A stretch of DNA of 64,000 nt from Actinomycetota bacterium (GTDB taxonomy: Bacteria; Actinomycetota; Thermoleophilia; Solirubrobacterales; Solirubrobacteraceae), in contig WLOQ01000001.1 in assembly GCA_009699245.1 (NCBI GenBank), positions 124,001 through 188,000 of the forward strand, written 5' to 3'. The notes under the pieces were generated by a model. That model ran no database searches. It worked only from the letters and a program-made list of their open reading frames with translations, and was not told where the DNA came from. The translations under genes and the position numbers were made by a program. Shown here one piece after another: positions 51,767-61,367 of the stretch; position 1 is the first letter of the stretch, and each line of letters starts with the position of its first letter.

Positions 51767-53527
51767 ATGCTTGACCTGCGGATCTACCGCGCGGCACTGC
51801 TGCCGGTGCTGCTCGCGCTCATTGTCGTCGCGTTCTCGCTGGAAGACCGGCCTGAACCGCTGCGCACGGCCATCCCGGCTGAGGCCTTCGACGGCGCTCG
51901 CGCCCTGCGCGTGGCCGAGGCGCTCCAGCGCACCTTCCCGCAGCGGCGCACCGGGTCGGCGCAGGATGCCCGACTCGCAACCATCATCGAGGGGCAGCTG
52001 CGGCTCGCGATGCCGGGCGTCCCCGTCGTGCGCTCCGCGGCGGAGGCGCACACGATCGACGGCGACCGCCGACTCGTGACGGTGCGCGCGCAGGTCCCGG
52101 GCAGCTCCTCGGCCGCGCCGCTCGTCGTCGTCGCCGCGCGTGACACCGAGGGCCGCGGTGGCGTGGCCCAGCTCACCGGGACCGCCGCCATGATCGAGCT
52201 CGCCCGGATCGTCGCGGCCGCCCGGCCGCGCCGCAGCGTGATCTTCGCGTCGGTGAGCGGGAGCACCGGCGGACAGGGCGGGATGCGCGCGCTCCTCGCC
52301 GCCGTGCCGCGACCGCTCGACGCGGTCATCGAACTCGGGGACATGGGTGGCCCCGTGGCGGATCGACCGCTGGTCGTTCCCTGGTCGTCGACATCGGGGA
52401 CGGCCCCGCAGCGGCTCCAGCGGACGGTCGCGCTCGCATTGCGCCGCGAGGCGCGGATCACGAGCCCGACGCCGCGCGCCACGAGTCAGATCGCACGGAT
52501 GGCGTGGCCCGTCACGCTCGCCGGCCAGGGCGTCGCGCTCGCGGACGGCGTCCCGGCCGTGCGCGTCTCGGCCACGGGGGAGCTCCCGCCGTCGCCGACG
52601 GCCCCGGTCGCGGCGGAGCGGGTCGAGCGCTTCGGCCGCACGATTCTGCGCTCGCTGACGGCCCTCCAGGAGGGGCCGCGCATCAGCGGCGTGCCGGCCC
52701 GCCAGGTGATCTTCCAGAAGCGAGTCATCCCCAGCTGGGCGCTGCGTCTGCTCGCCTTCGCGTTGCTCCTCCCGGCGCTCCTCACGGCACTCGATGCGCT
52801 GGCGCGCCTGCGCCGCCGCGGCGGCGACATCCTCCCGTGGCTCGCCTGGACGCTGAGCTTCGCCGCGCCGCTCGCGCTCGCCGTCCTCTTCGCTCGCGTC
52901 CTCGGCCTCGTCGGAGTGGTGCCCGCGACGGCGCCCCCCCCGCTGCCGAGTGCGGCACCGCTCGACGGTGCGGCCTGGGCCGCGCTCGCGTGCACCGCGG
53001 TCGTCCTCGCGCTCGGATTCCTCGTGCTGCGCCCGCTGCTCGGTCGTCGCCTCGTGCGCACGCAGCCGCCGCAGGCGGCCGGAGCCGCGCTCGCCCCGGC
53101 GATCATCGCCTGCCTCGGGGGGCTGCTGGCGTGCGTCCTCAACCCGAGCGCCGCGCTGCTGCTCGTGCTCCCCGCCAACCTCTGGCTCATCCGCGCCGCA
53201 GGCGGCCGCCGCCCCGGTCCGCGGCTCGGGGTCCTCGTCGTGCTTGTGAGCCTCGTTCCCGCGCTGCTCGTCGCGATCTCACTCGCCGCCCAGCTGACGC
53301 TCGGGCCGGGGGACTTCGCGTGGTTCGGATTCCTCGTGCTCGCGGGTGGGCAGGGCGGGATCCTCGCGTCGCTCGGATGGTCGGTGATCGGCGGCGCCGC
53401 GATCGCCGCGGCGGTCGTCGCGTGGCGCGCGACGGGCCCCAAGGACCGCGCGATCACCGTGCGCGGCCCGGCGAGCTACGCGGGCCCCGGGTCGCTCGGC
53501 GGCACCGATTCGGCCATGCGGCGCTGA
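51767..53527 (+). CDS. M28 peptidase-like membrane protein, probably inactive
   Basis: 586 residues. One N-terminal anchor (about 8-26), an extracytoplasmic M28-like alpha/beta domain (about 45-300) and about eight transmembrane helices (about 325-560). The architecture resembles Ermp1/GPAA1-type proteins. Within the domain the strand APLVVVAARDTEG falls where active M28 enzymes have an HxD zinc motif, and RSVIFASVSGSTGGQGGMRALLA lacks the usual EExGLxGS glutamates. Catalysis is therefore unlikely. TAGGCT at 51750-51755 lies 11 nt before the ATG. Confidence 0.7.
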   Translation: MLDLRIYRAALLPVLLALIVVAFSLEDRPEPLRTAIPAEAFDGARALRVAEALQRTFPQRRTGSAQDARLATIIEGQLRLAMPGVPVVRSAAEAHTIDGDRRLVTVRAQVPGSSSAAPLVVVAARDTEGRGGVAQLTGTAAMIELARIVAAARPRRSVIFASVSGSTGGQGGMRALLAAVPRPLDAVIELGDMGGPVADRPLVVPWSSTSGTAPQRLQRTVALALRREARITSPTPRATSQIARMAWPVTLAGQGVALADGVPAVRVSATGELPPSPTAPVAAERVERFGRTILRSLTALQEGPRISGVPARQVIFQKRVIPSWALRLLAFALLLPALLTALDALARLRRRGGDILPWLAWTLSFAAPLALAVLFARVLGLVGVVPATAPPPLPSAAPLDGAAWAALACTAVVLALGFLVLRPLLGRRLVRTQPPQAAGAALAPAIIACLGGLLACVLNPSAALLLVLPANLWLIRAAGGRRPGPRLGVLVVLVSLVPALLVAISLAAQLTLGPGDFAWFGFLVLAGGQGGILASLGWSVIGGAAIAAAVVAWRATGPKDRAITVRGPASYAGPGSLGGTDSAMRR

Positions 53528-53598
53528 GGATCCGCGCGCACGCCGGGGCGCGGCGCTCAGGCTCGGGGCGCCTGTGGCCGAAAACCCATCCAAGGACA

Positions 53599-53616
53599 GC
53601 GGACCGTGTGGTCCGC
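53599..53616 (+). terminator. Hairpin between the M28-like gene and the FlgM-like ORF
   Basis: GCGGACC-GTGT-GGTCCGC, a perfect 7-bp stem ending 8 bp before the small ORF at 53625. It may terminate the M28-like gene or mask the ribosome site of the next ORF. No T-tract. Confidence 0.4.
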
Positions 53617-53624
53617 GACCAGCG

Positions 53625-53831
53625 ATGACGCCCACTCCGCACAGCAACCCCGCGATCGACGACCTGAAGTCGTCCGTCGCGGCCGGGGCCTACGTCGTCG
53701 ATCCGGTGCTCGTGGCCGACGCGCTCCTGCGCCGCCTCGCGCTGCGCGAGGATGCGGCGGGCTCGCTGCGCCTCAGTCCAGACGGTGCTCGTAGCCCGCG
53801 AGCTCCAGCACCACGCCGTCCGGGCTGCTGA
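53625..53831 (+). CDS. Possible FlgM-like anti-sigma-28 factor
   Basis: 68-residue frame. Residues 9-35 ([28 protein letters not shown]) match the C-terminal sigma-28-binding region of FlgM. The normal N-terminal disordered half is only about 8 residues, and no flagellar gene is in the window. The last 20 codons overlap thiL antisense by 59 bp and look non-functional. It may be a real short anti-sigma factor or a remnant. Confidence 0.4.
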   Translation: MTPTPHSNPAIDDLKSSVAAGAYVVDPVLVADALLRRLALREDAAGSLRLSPDGARSPRAPAPRRPGC

Positions 53832-54717
53832 AGCGCACGCCCGCCGGCCCGGCGAGCACGCGGCCCACAGCCGTCATGCCGTCCGGGATGGCGACGTCGC
53901 CAGGAAGGCAGGCGCACAACTCGAAGTCCTCGCCGCCCGTCGCCGCGAGCTCGGCCGCGTCACGCCCGAGCTGCGCCGCCACGTCCGTGAGGCCGGCCGC
54001 GAGCGGGAGCGTCGCGAGCGCGATGTCGATCTGCACGCCGCTGCGCTGGGCGATGTGCCGCACATCGGTCGCGAGGCCATCTGAGAGGTCGATCAGCGCG
54101 CGGGCTCCGAGATGCGCGAGCAGGCGTCCCTCGTCGAGACGGGGCTCCGGGCGCAGGTGCGCGTCGATCAGCGCCTGTGGTCCCTCGGCGCGGCCCTCGA
54201 GGATCGCGAGGCCCGCGGTCGAGCCGCCGAGCGGGCCGGAGACGACGACCACGTCGCCGGGGGCGGCGCCGTCACGGCCGACGAGGTCGCCCTCATCGTC
54301 GGCCCAGCCGACGACCGTGACGCTGATGGTCAGCGCGGGAGCGCGGACGAGATCGCCGCCGGCGATCGTCACACCGGTGCGCTCGGCCAGCGCCTCGAAG
54401 GCGCGCGCCATGTCGAGGACGTCCTCCTCGCTGACGTGCGGCGGGACCCCGAGCGCGATGTAGGCCTCGCCGGGGTCGGCGGCCATCGCCGCGATGTCCG
54501 AGAGGGCGGCGGCGAGTGCGCGGTGCGCGACGGCTGCGGGCGTGACGCGCGGTGGGTCGAGCCGGAAGTGCACGCCTTCCACCATCGTGTCGACGCTCGT
54601 CACGCTGATCGGACGGGCGCGGACGACGGCGGCGTCATCTCCGACCCAGCGCAGGATCCGCGCCGAGCGCGGTGCCATGAGTCGCTCGAAGGCATCGATG
54701 AGCGACAGCTCGCTCAT
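53773..54717 (-). CDS. thiL: Thiamine-monophosphate kinase
   Basis: ThiL (314 aa) phosphorylates thiamine monophosphate to the diphosphate. It shows [60 protein letters not shown] and [11 protein letters not shown], the metal and nucleotide sites. The start is ATG 54717, 7 bp behind infA. A longer upstream reading frame would run into infA. Confidence 0.94.
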   Translation of the reverse strand: MSELSLIDAFERLMAPRSARILRWVGDDAAVVRARPISVTSVDTMVEGVHFRLDPPRVTPAAVAHRALAAALSDIAAMAADPGEAYIALGVPPHVSEEDVLDMARAFEALAERTGVTIAGGDLVRAPALTISVTVVGWADDEGDLVGRDGAAPGDVVVVSGPLGGSTAGLAILEGRAEGPQALIDAHLRPEPRLDEGRLLAHLGARALIDLSDGLATDVRHIAQRSGVQIDIALATLPLAAGLTDVAAQLGRDAAELAATGGEDFELCACLPGDVAIPDGMTAVGRVLAGPAGVRFSSPDGVVLELAGYEHRLD

Positions 54718-54724
54718 CGGGGGA

Positions 54725-54943
54725 TCAGCGGTGGCGGTAGACGATCCGGGCGCGGTCGAGGTCGTACGGCGAGAGCTCGCAGCGCACGCGGTCACCGGGA
54801 AGGATGCGGATGCGGTACCGGCGCATCTTGCCGGCGACGTGCCCGAGCACGTTATGGCCGTTGTCGAGCTGCACGCGGAACATCGCGTTGGGAAGGGCCT
54901 CGACGACCTCTCCCTCGAATTCGACCTTTTCTTCCTTCGCCAT
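54725..54943 (-). CDS. infA: Translation initiation factor IF-1
   Basis: 72-residue S1-like OB-fold factor: [52 protein letters not shown] on the minus strand (54958-54953) ends 9 nt before the ATG. It is not in the usual S10-spc-alpha ribosomal block but between the PBP gene and thiL, so a second, standard infA elsewhere is possible. Confidence 0.95.
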   Translation of the reverse strand: MAKEEKVEFEGEVVEALPNAMFRVQLDNGHNVLGHVAGKMRRYRIRILPGDRVRCELSPYDLDRARIVYRHR

Positions 54944-54972
54944 GAGGTGCCGACGGTAGCAGGAGGAGTCGA

Positions 54973-57189
54973 TCAGCCCGGGCTGGCGCCGCCCGTGCCG
55001 GTGCCGGTGCCGGTGCCCGGGTCCGGCGTCGTGCCCGTCCCCGTCCCCGGGTCGGGCGTCGTCGGCGCGTCCTGCGGCGGCGACTCGTACTGGTTGTCCG
55101 GGAATTTGTTCTTCGCCGCCTCCCGCTTCTTCTTCGCGGCCTCCTTCTTCTTCTTCTCCTCGGCCTTCTTCTTCGCCTCTTCGTCGAGCGGGTCGACGGC
55201 CGGAGTCGGCGGGTTCGCCGAGTAGAAGAGCGCGACGTCCTGGCTGATGAACGGCTCGGTCGGGTTGGGGAAGGGGTCGCACGGGCGCGACTCCATGGCG
55301 TAGGCCATCACGTCGTGCCAGATGAGCGCCGGAGCCATGCCGCCGAACATCGTGCCGTAGCCGGGGACGGCGGTCATCGAGGTCGTGGCGTCCGGGTAGC
55401 CGACCCAGACGACGGTGTTGAGCGAGGTGGTGAAGCCGTCGAACCAGGCGTCGGTGAAGCTGCTGGTCGTGCCGGTCTTCCCGGCCGCCGGGCACCCGAG
55501 CTGGGCGCGGGTGCCGGTTCCGCCCTGGACGTTCGCCTCCATCGTGAGCACCGCCTCGTGCGTCTGGCCGTCGGTGAAGACCTTCACGCGCTTGGGCTTG
55601 CCGATCGCCGTGTCCGTGCGCCCGCCGGGGAAGACGATGTGGTCGATGGCGATCGGCTTGACGCGCCAGCCGCCGTTGTTGACCGTGGCGTAGGCGCGGA
55701 CCATCTCGAGCGGCGAGACGCCGTGGGTGAGGCCGCCGAGGCCCTCGGCGGGGTACGCGTCGAGCTTGCTCGTGATCCCCATGTCGTAGGCCGTCTGGCG
55801 GACCGCCTCGGGCGTGACGTCGAGGTCGAGCTGCTGGAAGACGGTGTTGTCGGAGCGCACGAGCGAGTCGAAGATCGTCGACGTCCCGGCGTACGCATGG
55901 TCGTCGGTCACGACCTTGATCTGCGTGCCGGTCTTCTGGTCGAAGAAGTCGAGCGGCTGCGACTCGTAGGTCGTGGTCTTGATGTTCACGCCCTGACGCA
56001 GCGCGGCCATCATCACCATGACCTTGAAGGTCGACCCCGGCTGGCGTCGGCCCTGGGCCGCGAGGTTGAACTTCGAGGCCTCGTAGTCGCCGGAGGACGC
56101 CATCGCCTTGATCTGGCCGGTCTGCGGATCCATCGTCACGACGGCGGCCGACGGGTCACCCGGGTTCGGGAGCCGCTCCTTGATCGCCTCGAGCGCGCGG
56201 TCCTGGAGCTTGATGTCGAGCGTCGTGTAGACGCGCATCCCGCCGCGCTGGGCGCGCGCGAGGCCGTAGCGCGCGATGAGCTCCTCCTTCACGAAGTCGA
56301 AGAAGTAGCTCTCACGGCGCTTCGCATAGAAGGTGCTGCGGCGCACGCCCAGCGGCGCCTCCTTCGCGGCCGCCGCCTGGGCGCGGGTGATGTACCCCTC
56401 CGCGGCCATGGTGTCGAGGACCTCGCCGCGCCGGCGTGTGGCGCGCTCCGGGTCGAGCAGCGGGTTGTAGAGCGACGGCGCCTGGGGGAGCCCGGCGAGC
56501 AGCGCCGCCTCGGGCAGGGTGAGGCGCGAGGCGGGCTTGCCGAAGAACATGCGTGCGGCGGCCTGAACGCCGACGGCCGTCTGCCCGCCGACCGTGCCGT
56601 AGGGCACGTTGTTGAGGTACTGGGTGAGGATCCAGCGCTTGCCCTCCGCCCCCGGGTGCTTGTCCTCGAGCTCGGAGGCGAGCTTCGCCTCGCGGATCTT
56701 GCGCTTGTACCCGCTGACGCCGGAGCGCTCGGAGTCCTCGGTGTAGAGGTTGCGCACGAGCTGCATCGTCAGGGTCGAGCCGCCCTGGACGGTGCCGCCG
56801 CTGGAGACGTTCTTCAGCGCGGCGCGCACCACGCCCTCGAGGTCGACGCCGCCGTGCTTGTAGAAGCGCTTGTCCTCGATCGCGACGGTCGCATCGCGCA
56901 TGACCTGCGGCATGTCCGCCGCGAGGATCGGCGAGCGCAGCGTGTCTCCCTGGATGTACCCGAGGCGCGTCGTGCCGTCGGCGGCGTAGACGACGGAGGT
57001 GGAATCCTGCGGGATCGGCGACAGGTCGGAGATGTCAGGGCCGGATGCCGCGACCGTGACGACCCAGCCGATCGCGCCGACGAGCGCGATGACGACGACC
57101 GCTGCCAGAAGCGCGAAGAGCCCCGCGACCACGCGCACAGGACCCCCTTGACTGCGGCGGCGGCGGATCTGGCGTGCGCGGCGGGACAT
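54973..57189 (-). CDS. Class A penicillin-binding protein
   Basis: 738-residue bifunctional wall synthase. One transmembrane anchor (about 17-46). The GT51 glycosyltransferase domain shows [10 protein letters not shown] (catalytic Glu105) and [14 protein letters not shown]. The transpeptidase has SxxK GSTFK (Ser386), SDN and KTGTT. After about residue 670 comes a Lys/Glu-rich helix ([18 protein letters not shown]) and a tail of PDPGTGTGT repeats, probably extended in the wall. ATG 57189 is chosen over an upstream extension because [11 protein letters not shown] is the usual basic N-terminus; TAGACT at about 57258 would give a leader of about 60 nt. Confidence 0.94.
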   Translation of the reverse strand: MSRRARQIRRRRSQGGPVRVVAGLFALLAAVVVIALVGAIGWVVTVAASGPDISDLSPIPQDSTSVVYAADGTTRLGYIQGDTLRSPILAADMPQVMRDATVAIEDKRFYKHGGVDLEGVVRAALKNVSSGGTVQGGSTLTMQLVRNLYTEDSERSGVSGYKRKIREAKLASELEDKHPGAEGKRWILTQYLNNVPYGTVGGQTAVGVQAAARMFFGKPASRLTLPEAALLAGLPQAPSLYNPLLDPERATRRRGEVLDTMAAEGYITRAQAAAAKEAPLGVRRSTFYAKRRESYFFDFVKEELIARYGLARAQRGGMRVYTTLDIKLQDRALEAIKERLPNPGDPSAAVVTMDPQTGQIKAMASSGDYEASKFNLAAQGRRQPGSTFKVMVMMAALRQGVNIKTTTYESQPLDFFDQKTGTQIKVVTDDHAYAGTSTIFDSLVRSDNTVFQQLDLDVTPEAVRQTAYDMGITSKLDAYPAEGLGGLTHGVSPLEMVRAYATVNNGGWRVKPIAIDHIVFPGGRTDTAIGKPKRVKVFTDGQTHEAVLTMEANVQGGTGTRAQLGCPAAGKTGTTSSFTDAWFDGFTTSLNTVVWVGYPDATTSMTAVPGYGTMFGGMAPALIWHDVMAYAMESRPCDPFPNPTEPFISQDVALFYSANPPTPAVDPLDEEAKKKAEEKKKKEAAKKKREAAKNKFPDNQYESPPQDAPTTPDPGTGTGTTPDPGTGTGTGTGGASPG

Positions 57190-57265
57190 CTCTCCGTGGT
57201 TCTGGCCCCAGGCCGGTGGTCCTGCCGGATCCGTCCGGCGACCGCCATGTGGGGACCGGGCGAGT

Positions 57266-58048
57266 CTACCCCGGGATGTCGCCGCGCACGCCGGTCTCGC
57301 GCAGCCGGGCGAGCACGCTCGCGCGCAGGGCGCTCTCGGCCTGCGGCCGCGCGTTTGCGGCGGCGAGGGCGCCCGTGGCGACCAGGCGGATGCCCTCGAA
57401 CGTGACCTCGGCGACGGTGACCTCACGCACATCGGGCGATGCGGTGAGCGCCGCGAGCGCCGCGGTCACGTCCGCGCCGGGCGCGAGCCACACGGAGGCC
57501 GAGGGGACGATGCGGTCGCTCTCGATCGAGTCGTTGCGCACGGGGGTCGTCGTGATCAGGCTGTTGGGCAGGATCACGCGCCCCTGGTCGGCGGTGCGCA
57601 GCCAGGTGGTGGTGAGCGTCACGTCCTCGACGGTCCCGCGGATGTTGCCGATCTCGACGACATCGCCGACGCGCAGCGGCTGGGTGACGGCCATCGAGAC
57701 GCCGGAGACCGCGTTGGCCAGCGAGTCGCGCGCGGAGAAGCCGACGATGGCGCTGAGGACTGCGCCGGATGCGATCGCCGCGCTTGCGATCCGGTCGAAC
57801 GACTCGAACTGCAGCAGGGCGATGAAGACGCCGGTGAGGACGATCACCGCGATGAAGAGCCGCTGCAGGAAGCGCAGGCGCGTGTGCCCGGCGGCGTCGA
57901 GGCCCCGGCGGCTCTCGCTCAGGCGTCGCTCGGTGATGCGCAGCACGCGAGCGACGAGCACCGCGGCGACGAGCGCGATGAGCATCGTCGCGGCGGCGCC
58001 GGAGACCGAGGCGAGCGAGGTCGCCGGATGCGCGAGGATCTCGATCAT
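57266..58048 (-). CDS. Small-conductance mechanosensitive channel (MscS family)
   Basis: 260-residue MscS-like channel: three transmembrane helices (about 12-35, 60-80, 88-115), the pore helix Ala/Gly pattern AIASGAVLSAIVGFSARDSLANAVSG, then the beta domain VGDVVEIGNIRGTVEDVTLTTTWLRTADQGRVILPNSLI. Opens under membrane tension. TAGCGT (58062-58057) ends 8 nt before the ATG. Confidence 0.92.
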   Translation of the reverse strand: MIEILAHPATSLASVSGAAATMLIALVAAVLVARVLRITERRLSESRRGLDAAGHTRLRFLQRLFIAVIVLTGVFIALLQFESFDRIASAAIASGAVLSAIVGFSARDSLANAVSGVSMAVTQPLRVGDVVEIGNIRGTVEDVTLTTTWLRTADQGRVILPNSLITTTPVRNDSIESDRIVPSASVWLAPGADVTAALAALTASPDVREVTVAEVTFEGIRLVATGALAAANARPQAESALRASVLARLRETGVRGDIPG

Positions 58049-58072
58049 GACCCTGGACGCTAGACCCCGCGC

Positions 58073-58765
58073 GTGACGGCTCCCCGCGCGATCCTCCTCG
58101 ACGCGCTCGGGACGCTGCTCGAACTCGACGACCCGGTCGGAGGCCTGCAGCGCGAGCTGGCGGCGCGCGGGGCCCCGGTGGACGAGGCCGCCGCACGCGG
58201 CGCCCTGGGCGCCGAGATGGCGTACTACCGGGCGCACTGCGACCGCGCCGCCGACGTTCCGGCGCTGGAGGAGCTGCGCGACCGCTGCGCCGACGTGCTG
58301 CGCCGGGCACTGCCCCCACCGGCCGCGGAGCTCGGGCACGGTGAGGTGCGCGCCGCGCTCCTGGCGGCGCTGCGCTTCCGGCCGTTCCCCGAGGTGCCGG
58401 CCGTGCTGGGCGCGCTGCGCGACGCGGGCAGCCGCCTCGTGATCGTCAGCAACTGGGACGTCTCACTCCACGGGGTGCTGCGCGACACCGGCCTTGAGTC
58501 GCGCGTCGACGCCGTCGTCACCTCCGCGCAGTGCGGTGTCGCCAAGCCCGGCCCGGCGATCTTCCGCATCGCGCTCGAGCGCGCCGGCGGGGTCGCACCG
58601 CAGGCGGCGCTCCACGTCGGCGACGACCCGCGCACCGACATCGCCGGCGCCGTCGCCGCCGGGATTCCCGCGGTGCTCGTCGACCGCGACGGGAGCCGGG
58701 AGGCCCCCGCGCAGGCTACGCGCGTGATCAGCACACTGGCCGGCCTCCTGCCCTCGTCCCGCTAA
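58073..58765 (+). CDS. HAD-superfamily hydrolase
   Basis: 230-residue HAD subfamily IA hydrolase. Motif I is LLDALGTLLEL (nucleophile Asp), motif II VIVSNWD, motif III lysine in GVAKPGPAIF and motif IV LHVGDDPRTD. Usual cap region about 15-80. The substrate is unknown. The start is GTG 58073, divergent from mscS. Confidence 0.88.
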   Translation: MTAPRAILLDALGTLLELDDPVGGLQRELAARGAPVDEAAARGALGAEMAYYRAHCDRAADVPALEELRDRCADVLRRALPPPAAELGHGEVRAALLAALRFRPFPEVPAVLGALRDAGSRLVIVSNWDVSLHGVLRDTGLESRVDAVVTSAQCGVAKPGPAIFRIALERAGGVAPQAALHVGDDPRTDIAGAVAAGIPAVLVDRDGSREAPAQATRVISTLAGLLPSSR

Positions 58766-58776
58766 CGTCCCGCCCG

Positions 58777-59649
58777 ATGTCGTCGGCACCGTCGTCTGAT
58801 CTCGCGGAGCACCCGGAGCTGCCGACCGGCGTCGAGCCCACGCCGGTCGCGCCGCGCTGGCCGGCGTGGCGCGGACCGCTCGCGCTCGTCACCGCGCTGG
58901 CCGCCTCGATCTTCGCCGGCATCATCGTCGCGGTCGCCGCCGTCGCGGGTGGCGTGGACATCAGCCCGGTTCCGCCGGGCGTCAATCTCATCTCGACGTT
59001 CCTGCAGGACCTCTGCTTCATCGGCGCGGCGCTGTACATCGCCAAGGGCATCGCACCGCCACGGCTCTGGCAGTTCGGCCTGCGCCCCACGCGCGTCATG
59101 CCGGCGATCGGTTGGGGCGCTGTCACCTGGGTCGGGTTTCTCGTGCTCACGCTGCTCTGGACGCTCCTCATGGAGCACGTCTTCGGGATCACTGAGCAGC
59201 GGCAGGAGATCCTCGACGACCTGGGCGTGAGCGACGGGTCGGTCCTCCTCGTCGCAACCGCCGTGCTCGTCTGCGTCATGGCGCCGATCGCCGAGGAGTT
59301 CCTCTTCCGCGGGTTCGTCTTCACCGCCCTGCGCTCGTGGCGCGGCATCTGGCCCGCCGCGGTCATCACCGGACTCATCTTCGGCCTCGTCCACGTGCTC
59401 TCGTCCCCGGCCGCGTTCATCGTGCCGCTCGCGGTCTTCGGGTTCGGGCTCTGTCTCCTCTACGTGCGCACGAAGTCGCTCTACCCGTGCATGGCCGTGC
59501 ACGCCGTGAACAACTCGGTCGCCTTCGGGGTCTCGGAGAGCTGGTCCGCACCGGCGGTCTTCGGCCTCGTCGCGGCGGCGCTCACCGTGCTCGGACTGAT
59601 CCTCGCGGTCGCCCGTCGGTACTCGGCGCCGGCTCCGTTGACCGCCTGA
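58777..59649 (+). CDS. CPBP-family intramembrane metalloprotease
   Basis: 290-residue polytopic protein of the CAAX-protease/bacteriocin-processing family. It has the three signatures: EEFLFRGFVF, FGLVHVL and MAVHAVNNS, spread over membrane helices. The acidic Pro-rich N-terminus is cytoplasmic. TAACGT at 58763-58768 ends 8 nt before the ATG. Substrate unknown. Confidence 0.9.
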   Translation: MSSAPSSDLAEHPELPTGVEPTPVAPRWPAWRGPLALVTALAASIFAGIIVAVAAVAGGVDISPVPPGVNLISTFLQDLCFIGAALYIAKGIAPPRLWQFGLRPTRVMPAIGWGAVTWVGFLVLTLLWTLLMEHVFGITEQRQEILDDLGVSDGSVLLVATAVLVCVMAPIAEEFLFRGFVFTALRSWRGIWPAAVITGLIFGLVHVLSSPAAFIVPLAVFGFGLCLLYVRTKSLYPCMAVHAVNNSVAFGVSESWSAPAVFGLVAAALTVLGLILAVARRYSAPAPLTA

Positions 59650-59690
59650 GACCGGCGCAGCGGCCCGCCGATCCCCCGTAAGCTGGAGAG

Positions 59691-60653
59691 ATGGGCCGTC
59701 GCGCCGTCCTGATCGCCGTTCTCGGGCTCTGCGGCCTGCCCGCGGCGGCCTCCGCGCGGCCGCCCGTGCGCCCGGTGCTGCCGCCGACGCAGGCGTCGAT
59801 CGACCTGCGACTCGAGGGTGTCGCGGCCGGCGGGGTCCTCGCGCGCACCCGCTGGGTCGTGCGCGGCACCGTGACGCCATACGTCCCCGGACAGACGGTG
59901 ACGGTGCGCCTGCGCCGCAGCGGGCACAAGCTCCTGATCAAGCGTCTGTCCATCGAGCGCAGCGGGACGACGGGCACGTTCGCCCTCGAGTACCGCACGA
60001 GCGTCGCGGGCCGGATCGTCGTCAGTGCGAGCCACCGTGCGACGCCGGAGATGGCGACCGCGATCGCCGCCGTGCGCCGGGTCGATGTGCTGCCGCGGTA
60101 CGCCGTCCTGGGGACGCGCGGCCCCGCCGTGCGCCTCCTGCGCACCCGACTCGCGCGCCGCGGGTATGTCGTCAACAGCAGCGACCGCTTCGACCTGCGC
60201 ATGGCCCGCGCCGTCACCGCCTTTCGCAAGCTCACCGGCATGCCCCGCACGGCGGTCGCGGACGAGCGGGTGTTCCGTCGCCTGGCGCGCGGCGAGGGTG
60301 GCTTCCGCGTGCGCTACCCCTCGCATGGGCGCCACGTCGAGGGCGATCTCACCCATCAGGTCCTCGCACTCATCGACGTCGGCCGCGCCGCGCGCCTCTA
60401 TCCGATGAGCTCCGGGGCGCCGGCGACGCCGACGATCCTCGGGAACTTCAGCGTGTACGCGAAGACCCCGGGGACCAACCAGAAGGGCATGATCTACTCG
60501 AGCTACTTCATCCGCGGATTCGCGGTCCACGGCTACATCGATGTCCCGGTGTACCCGGCGAGCCACGGCTGCCTGCGGGTCCCGCCGGAGGAGGCGATCT
60601 CGATCTACGCCTGGATCCGGATCGGCACGCGGGTCGACACGTACTACCGCTGA
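59691..60653 (+). CDS. L,D-transpeptidase with N-terminal peptidoglycan-binding-like domain
   Basis: 320-residue exported enzyme that crosslinks peptidoglycan stems 3-3 or attaches proteins. Signal peptide about 1-22. A beta-rich region is followed by a PGB-like repeat (GTRGPAVRLLRTRLARRGYVV) and the YkuD domain with HGYIDVPVYPASHGCLRV, containing the conserved His and the SHGC catalytic Cys. TAAGCT at 59679-59684 ends 6 nt before the ATG; GGAGAG is also there as a ribosome site. Confidence 0.92.
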   Translation: MGRRAVLIAVLGLCGLPAAASARPPVRPVLPPTQASIDLRLEGVAAGGVLARTRWVVRGTVTPYVPGQTVTVRLRRSGHKLLIKRLSIERSGTTGTFALEYRTSVAGRIVVSASHRATPEMATAIAAVRRVDVLPRYAVLGTRGPAVRLLRTRLARRGYVVNSSDRFDLRMARAVTAFRKLTGMPRTAVADERVFRRLARGEGGFRVRYPSHGRHVEGDLTHQVLALIDVGRAARLYPMSSGAPATPTILGNFSVYAKTPGTNQKGMIYSSYFIRGFAVHGYIDVPVYPASHGCLRVPPEEAISIYAWIRIGTRVDTYYR

Positions 60654-60689
60654 TCGCGGCCCCCGGCCCGCCGACTAGCATCGCCCGCC

Positions 60690-61238
60690 ATGACCGACCG
60701 CGACGTCCTCATCGCGCAGCTGCGCGAGCACGCTCTGATTCTCGGTGAGGTGACGCTCACGAGCGGCGCCGTCGCCCAGTACTACGTCGACGCCAAGCGC
60801 GCGATCCTCCTGCCCGCGGGCTTCCGGGCGCTCGGCAACCTCGTCGCCGCGCAGTCCGCCGCGTGGGGCGCCACGGCCGTCGGCGGGATGACGATGGGCG
60901 CGGACCCGGTCGCCTGCGCGGCGCTTGCGGCCGGCGCGGACGTGAAGGCGTTCTTCGTGCGCAAGGAGGCCAAGCAGCACGGGCTCGCGCGGCGCGTCGA
61001 AGGGCCGCTGCTCACGGGGCAGGACCGCTGCGTCATCGTCGAGGACGTCGTGACGAGCGGTGGCTCGACGCTGCGTGCGATCGAGGCACTGCAGGAGGAG
61101 GGGCGCACGATCGTCGGCGTCATCTCCGTCCTCGACCGCCTCGCCGGCGGCGGCGCGAAGATCGAGGCCGCGGCAGGCGCGCCGTACGTCGCACTCGCGA
61201 CGATCGACGACGTCCATCCGGAGCGCCCCGACCGCTGA
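60690..61238 (+). CDS. pyrE: Orotate phosphoribosyltransferase
   Basis: 182-residue PyrE forming OMP from orotate and PRPP. It shows FTSGAVA-type LTSGAVAQYYVDAKRA, GGMTMGADPVACA and the PRPP motif CVIVEDVVTSGGSTLRAIE. TAGCAT at 60676-60681 ends 8 nt before the ATG (leaderless). Not linked here to other pyr genes. Confidence 0.94.
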   Translation: MTDRDVLIAQLREHALILGEVTLTSGAVAQYYVDAKRAILLPAGFRALGNLVAAQSAAWGATAVGGMTMGADPVACAALAAGADVKAFFVRKEAKQHGLARRVEGPLLTGQDRCVIVEDVVTSGGSTLRAIEALQEEGRTIVGVISVLDRLAGGGAKIEAAAGAPYVALATIDDVHPERPDR

Positions 61239-61255
61239 GCGCGTGGGTCGGGCGA

Positions 61256-61329
61256 TGCCCCGACCTGGATTCGAACCAGGGGCCTGCTCCTTAGGAGGGA
61301 GCCGCTCTATCCGACTGAGCTATCGGGGC
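61256..61329 (-). tRNA. tRNA-Arg (CCT)
   Basis: Minus-strand cloverleaf of 74 nt: acceptor arms GCCCCGA/TCGGGGC with discriminator A, D-arm AGCTCAGTCGGATAGAGC, anticodon loop CTCCTAA (CCT) and T-arm GGTTCGAATCC. CCA is not encoded. TACCCT on the minus strand (61351-61346) is a likely -10. Confidence 0.95.
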
Positions 61330-61367
61330 CGGTCCTGCGCCCTGGAGGGTACGCCCGGCCGCAGCGC

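Noticed and set aside
54973-55060. Short repeats (PDPGTGTG) as a CRISPR or VNTR locus
   Set aside because: They are in-frame low-complexity codons at the end of the PBP gene, without spacers.
55315-57405. 696-codon plus-strand frame opposite the PBP gene
   Set aside because: Arg/Gly/Val-rich antisense shadow with no motif; the minus-strand PBP has all catalytic motifs. Similar long shadows opposite gyrA, gyrB, dnaB, purA and the aminotransferase were rejected for the same reason.
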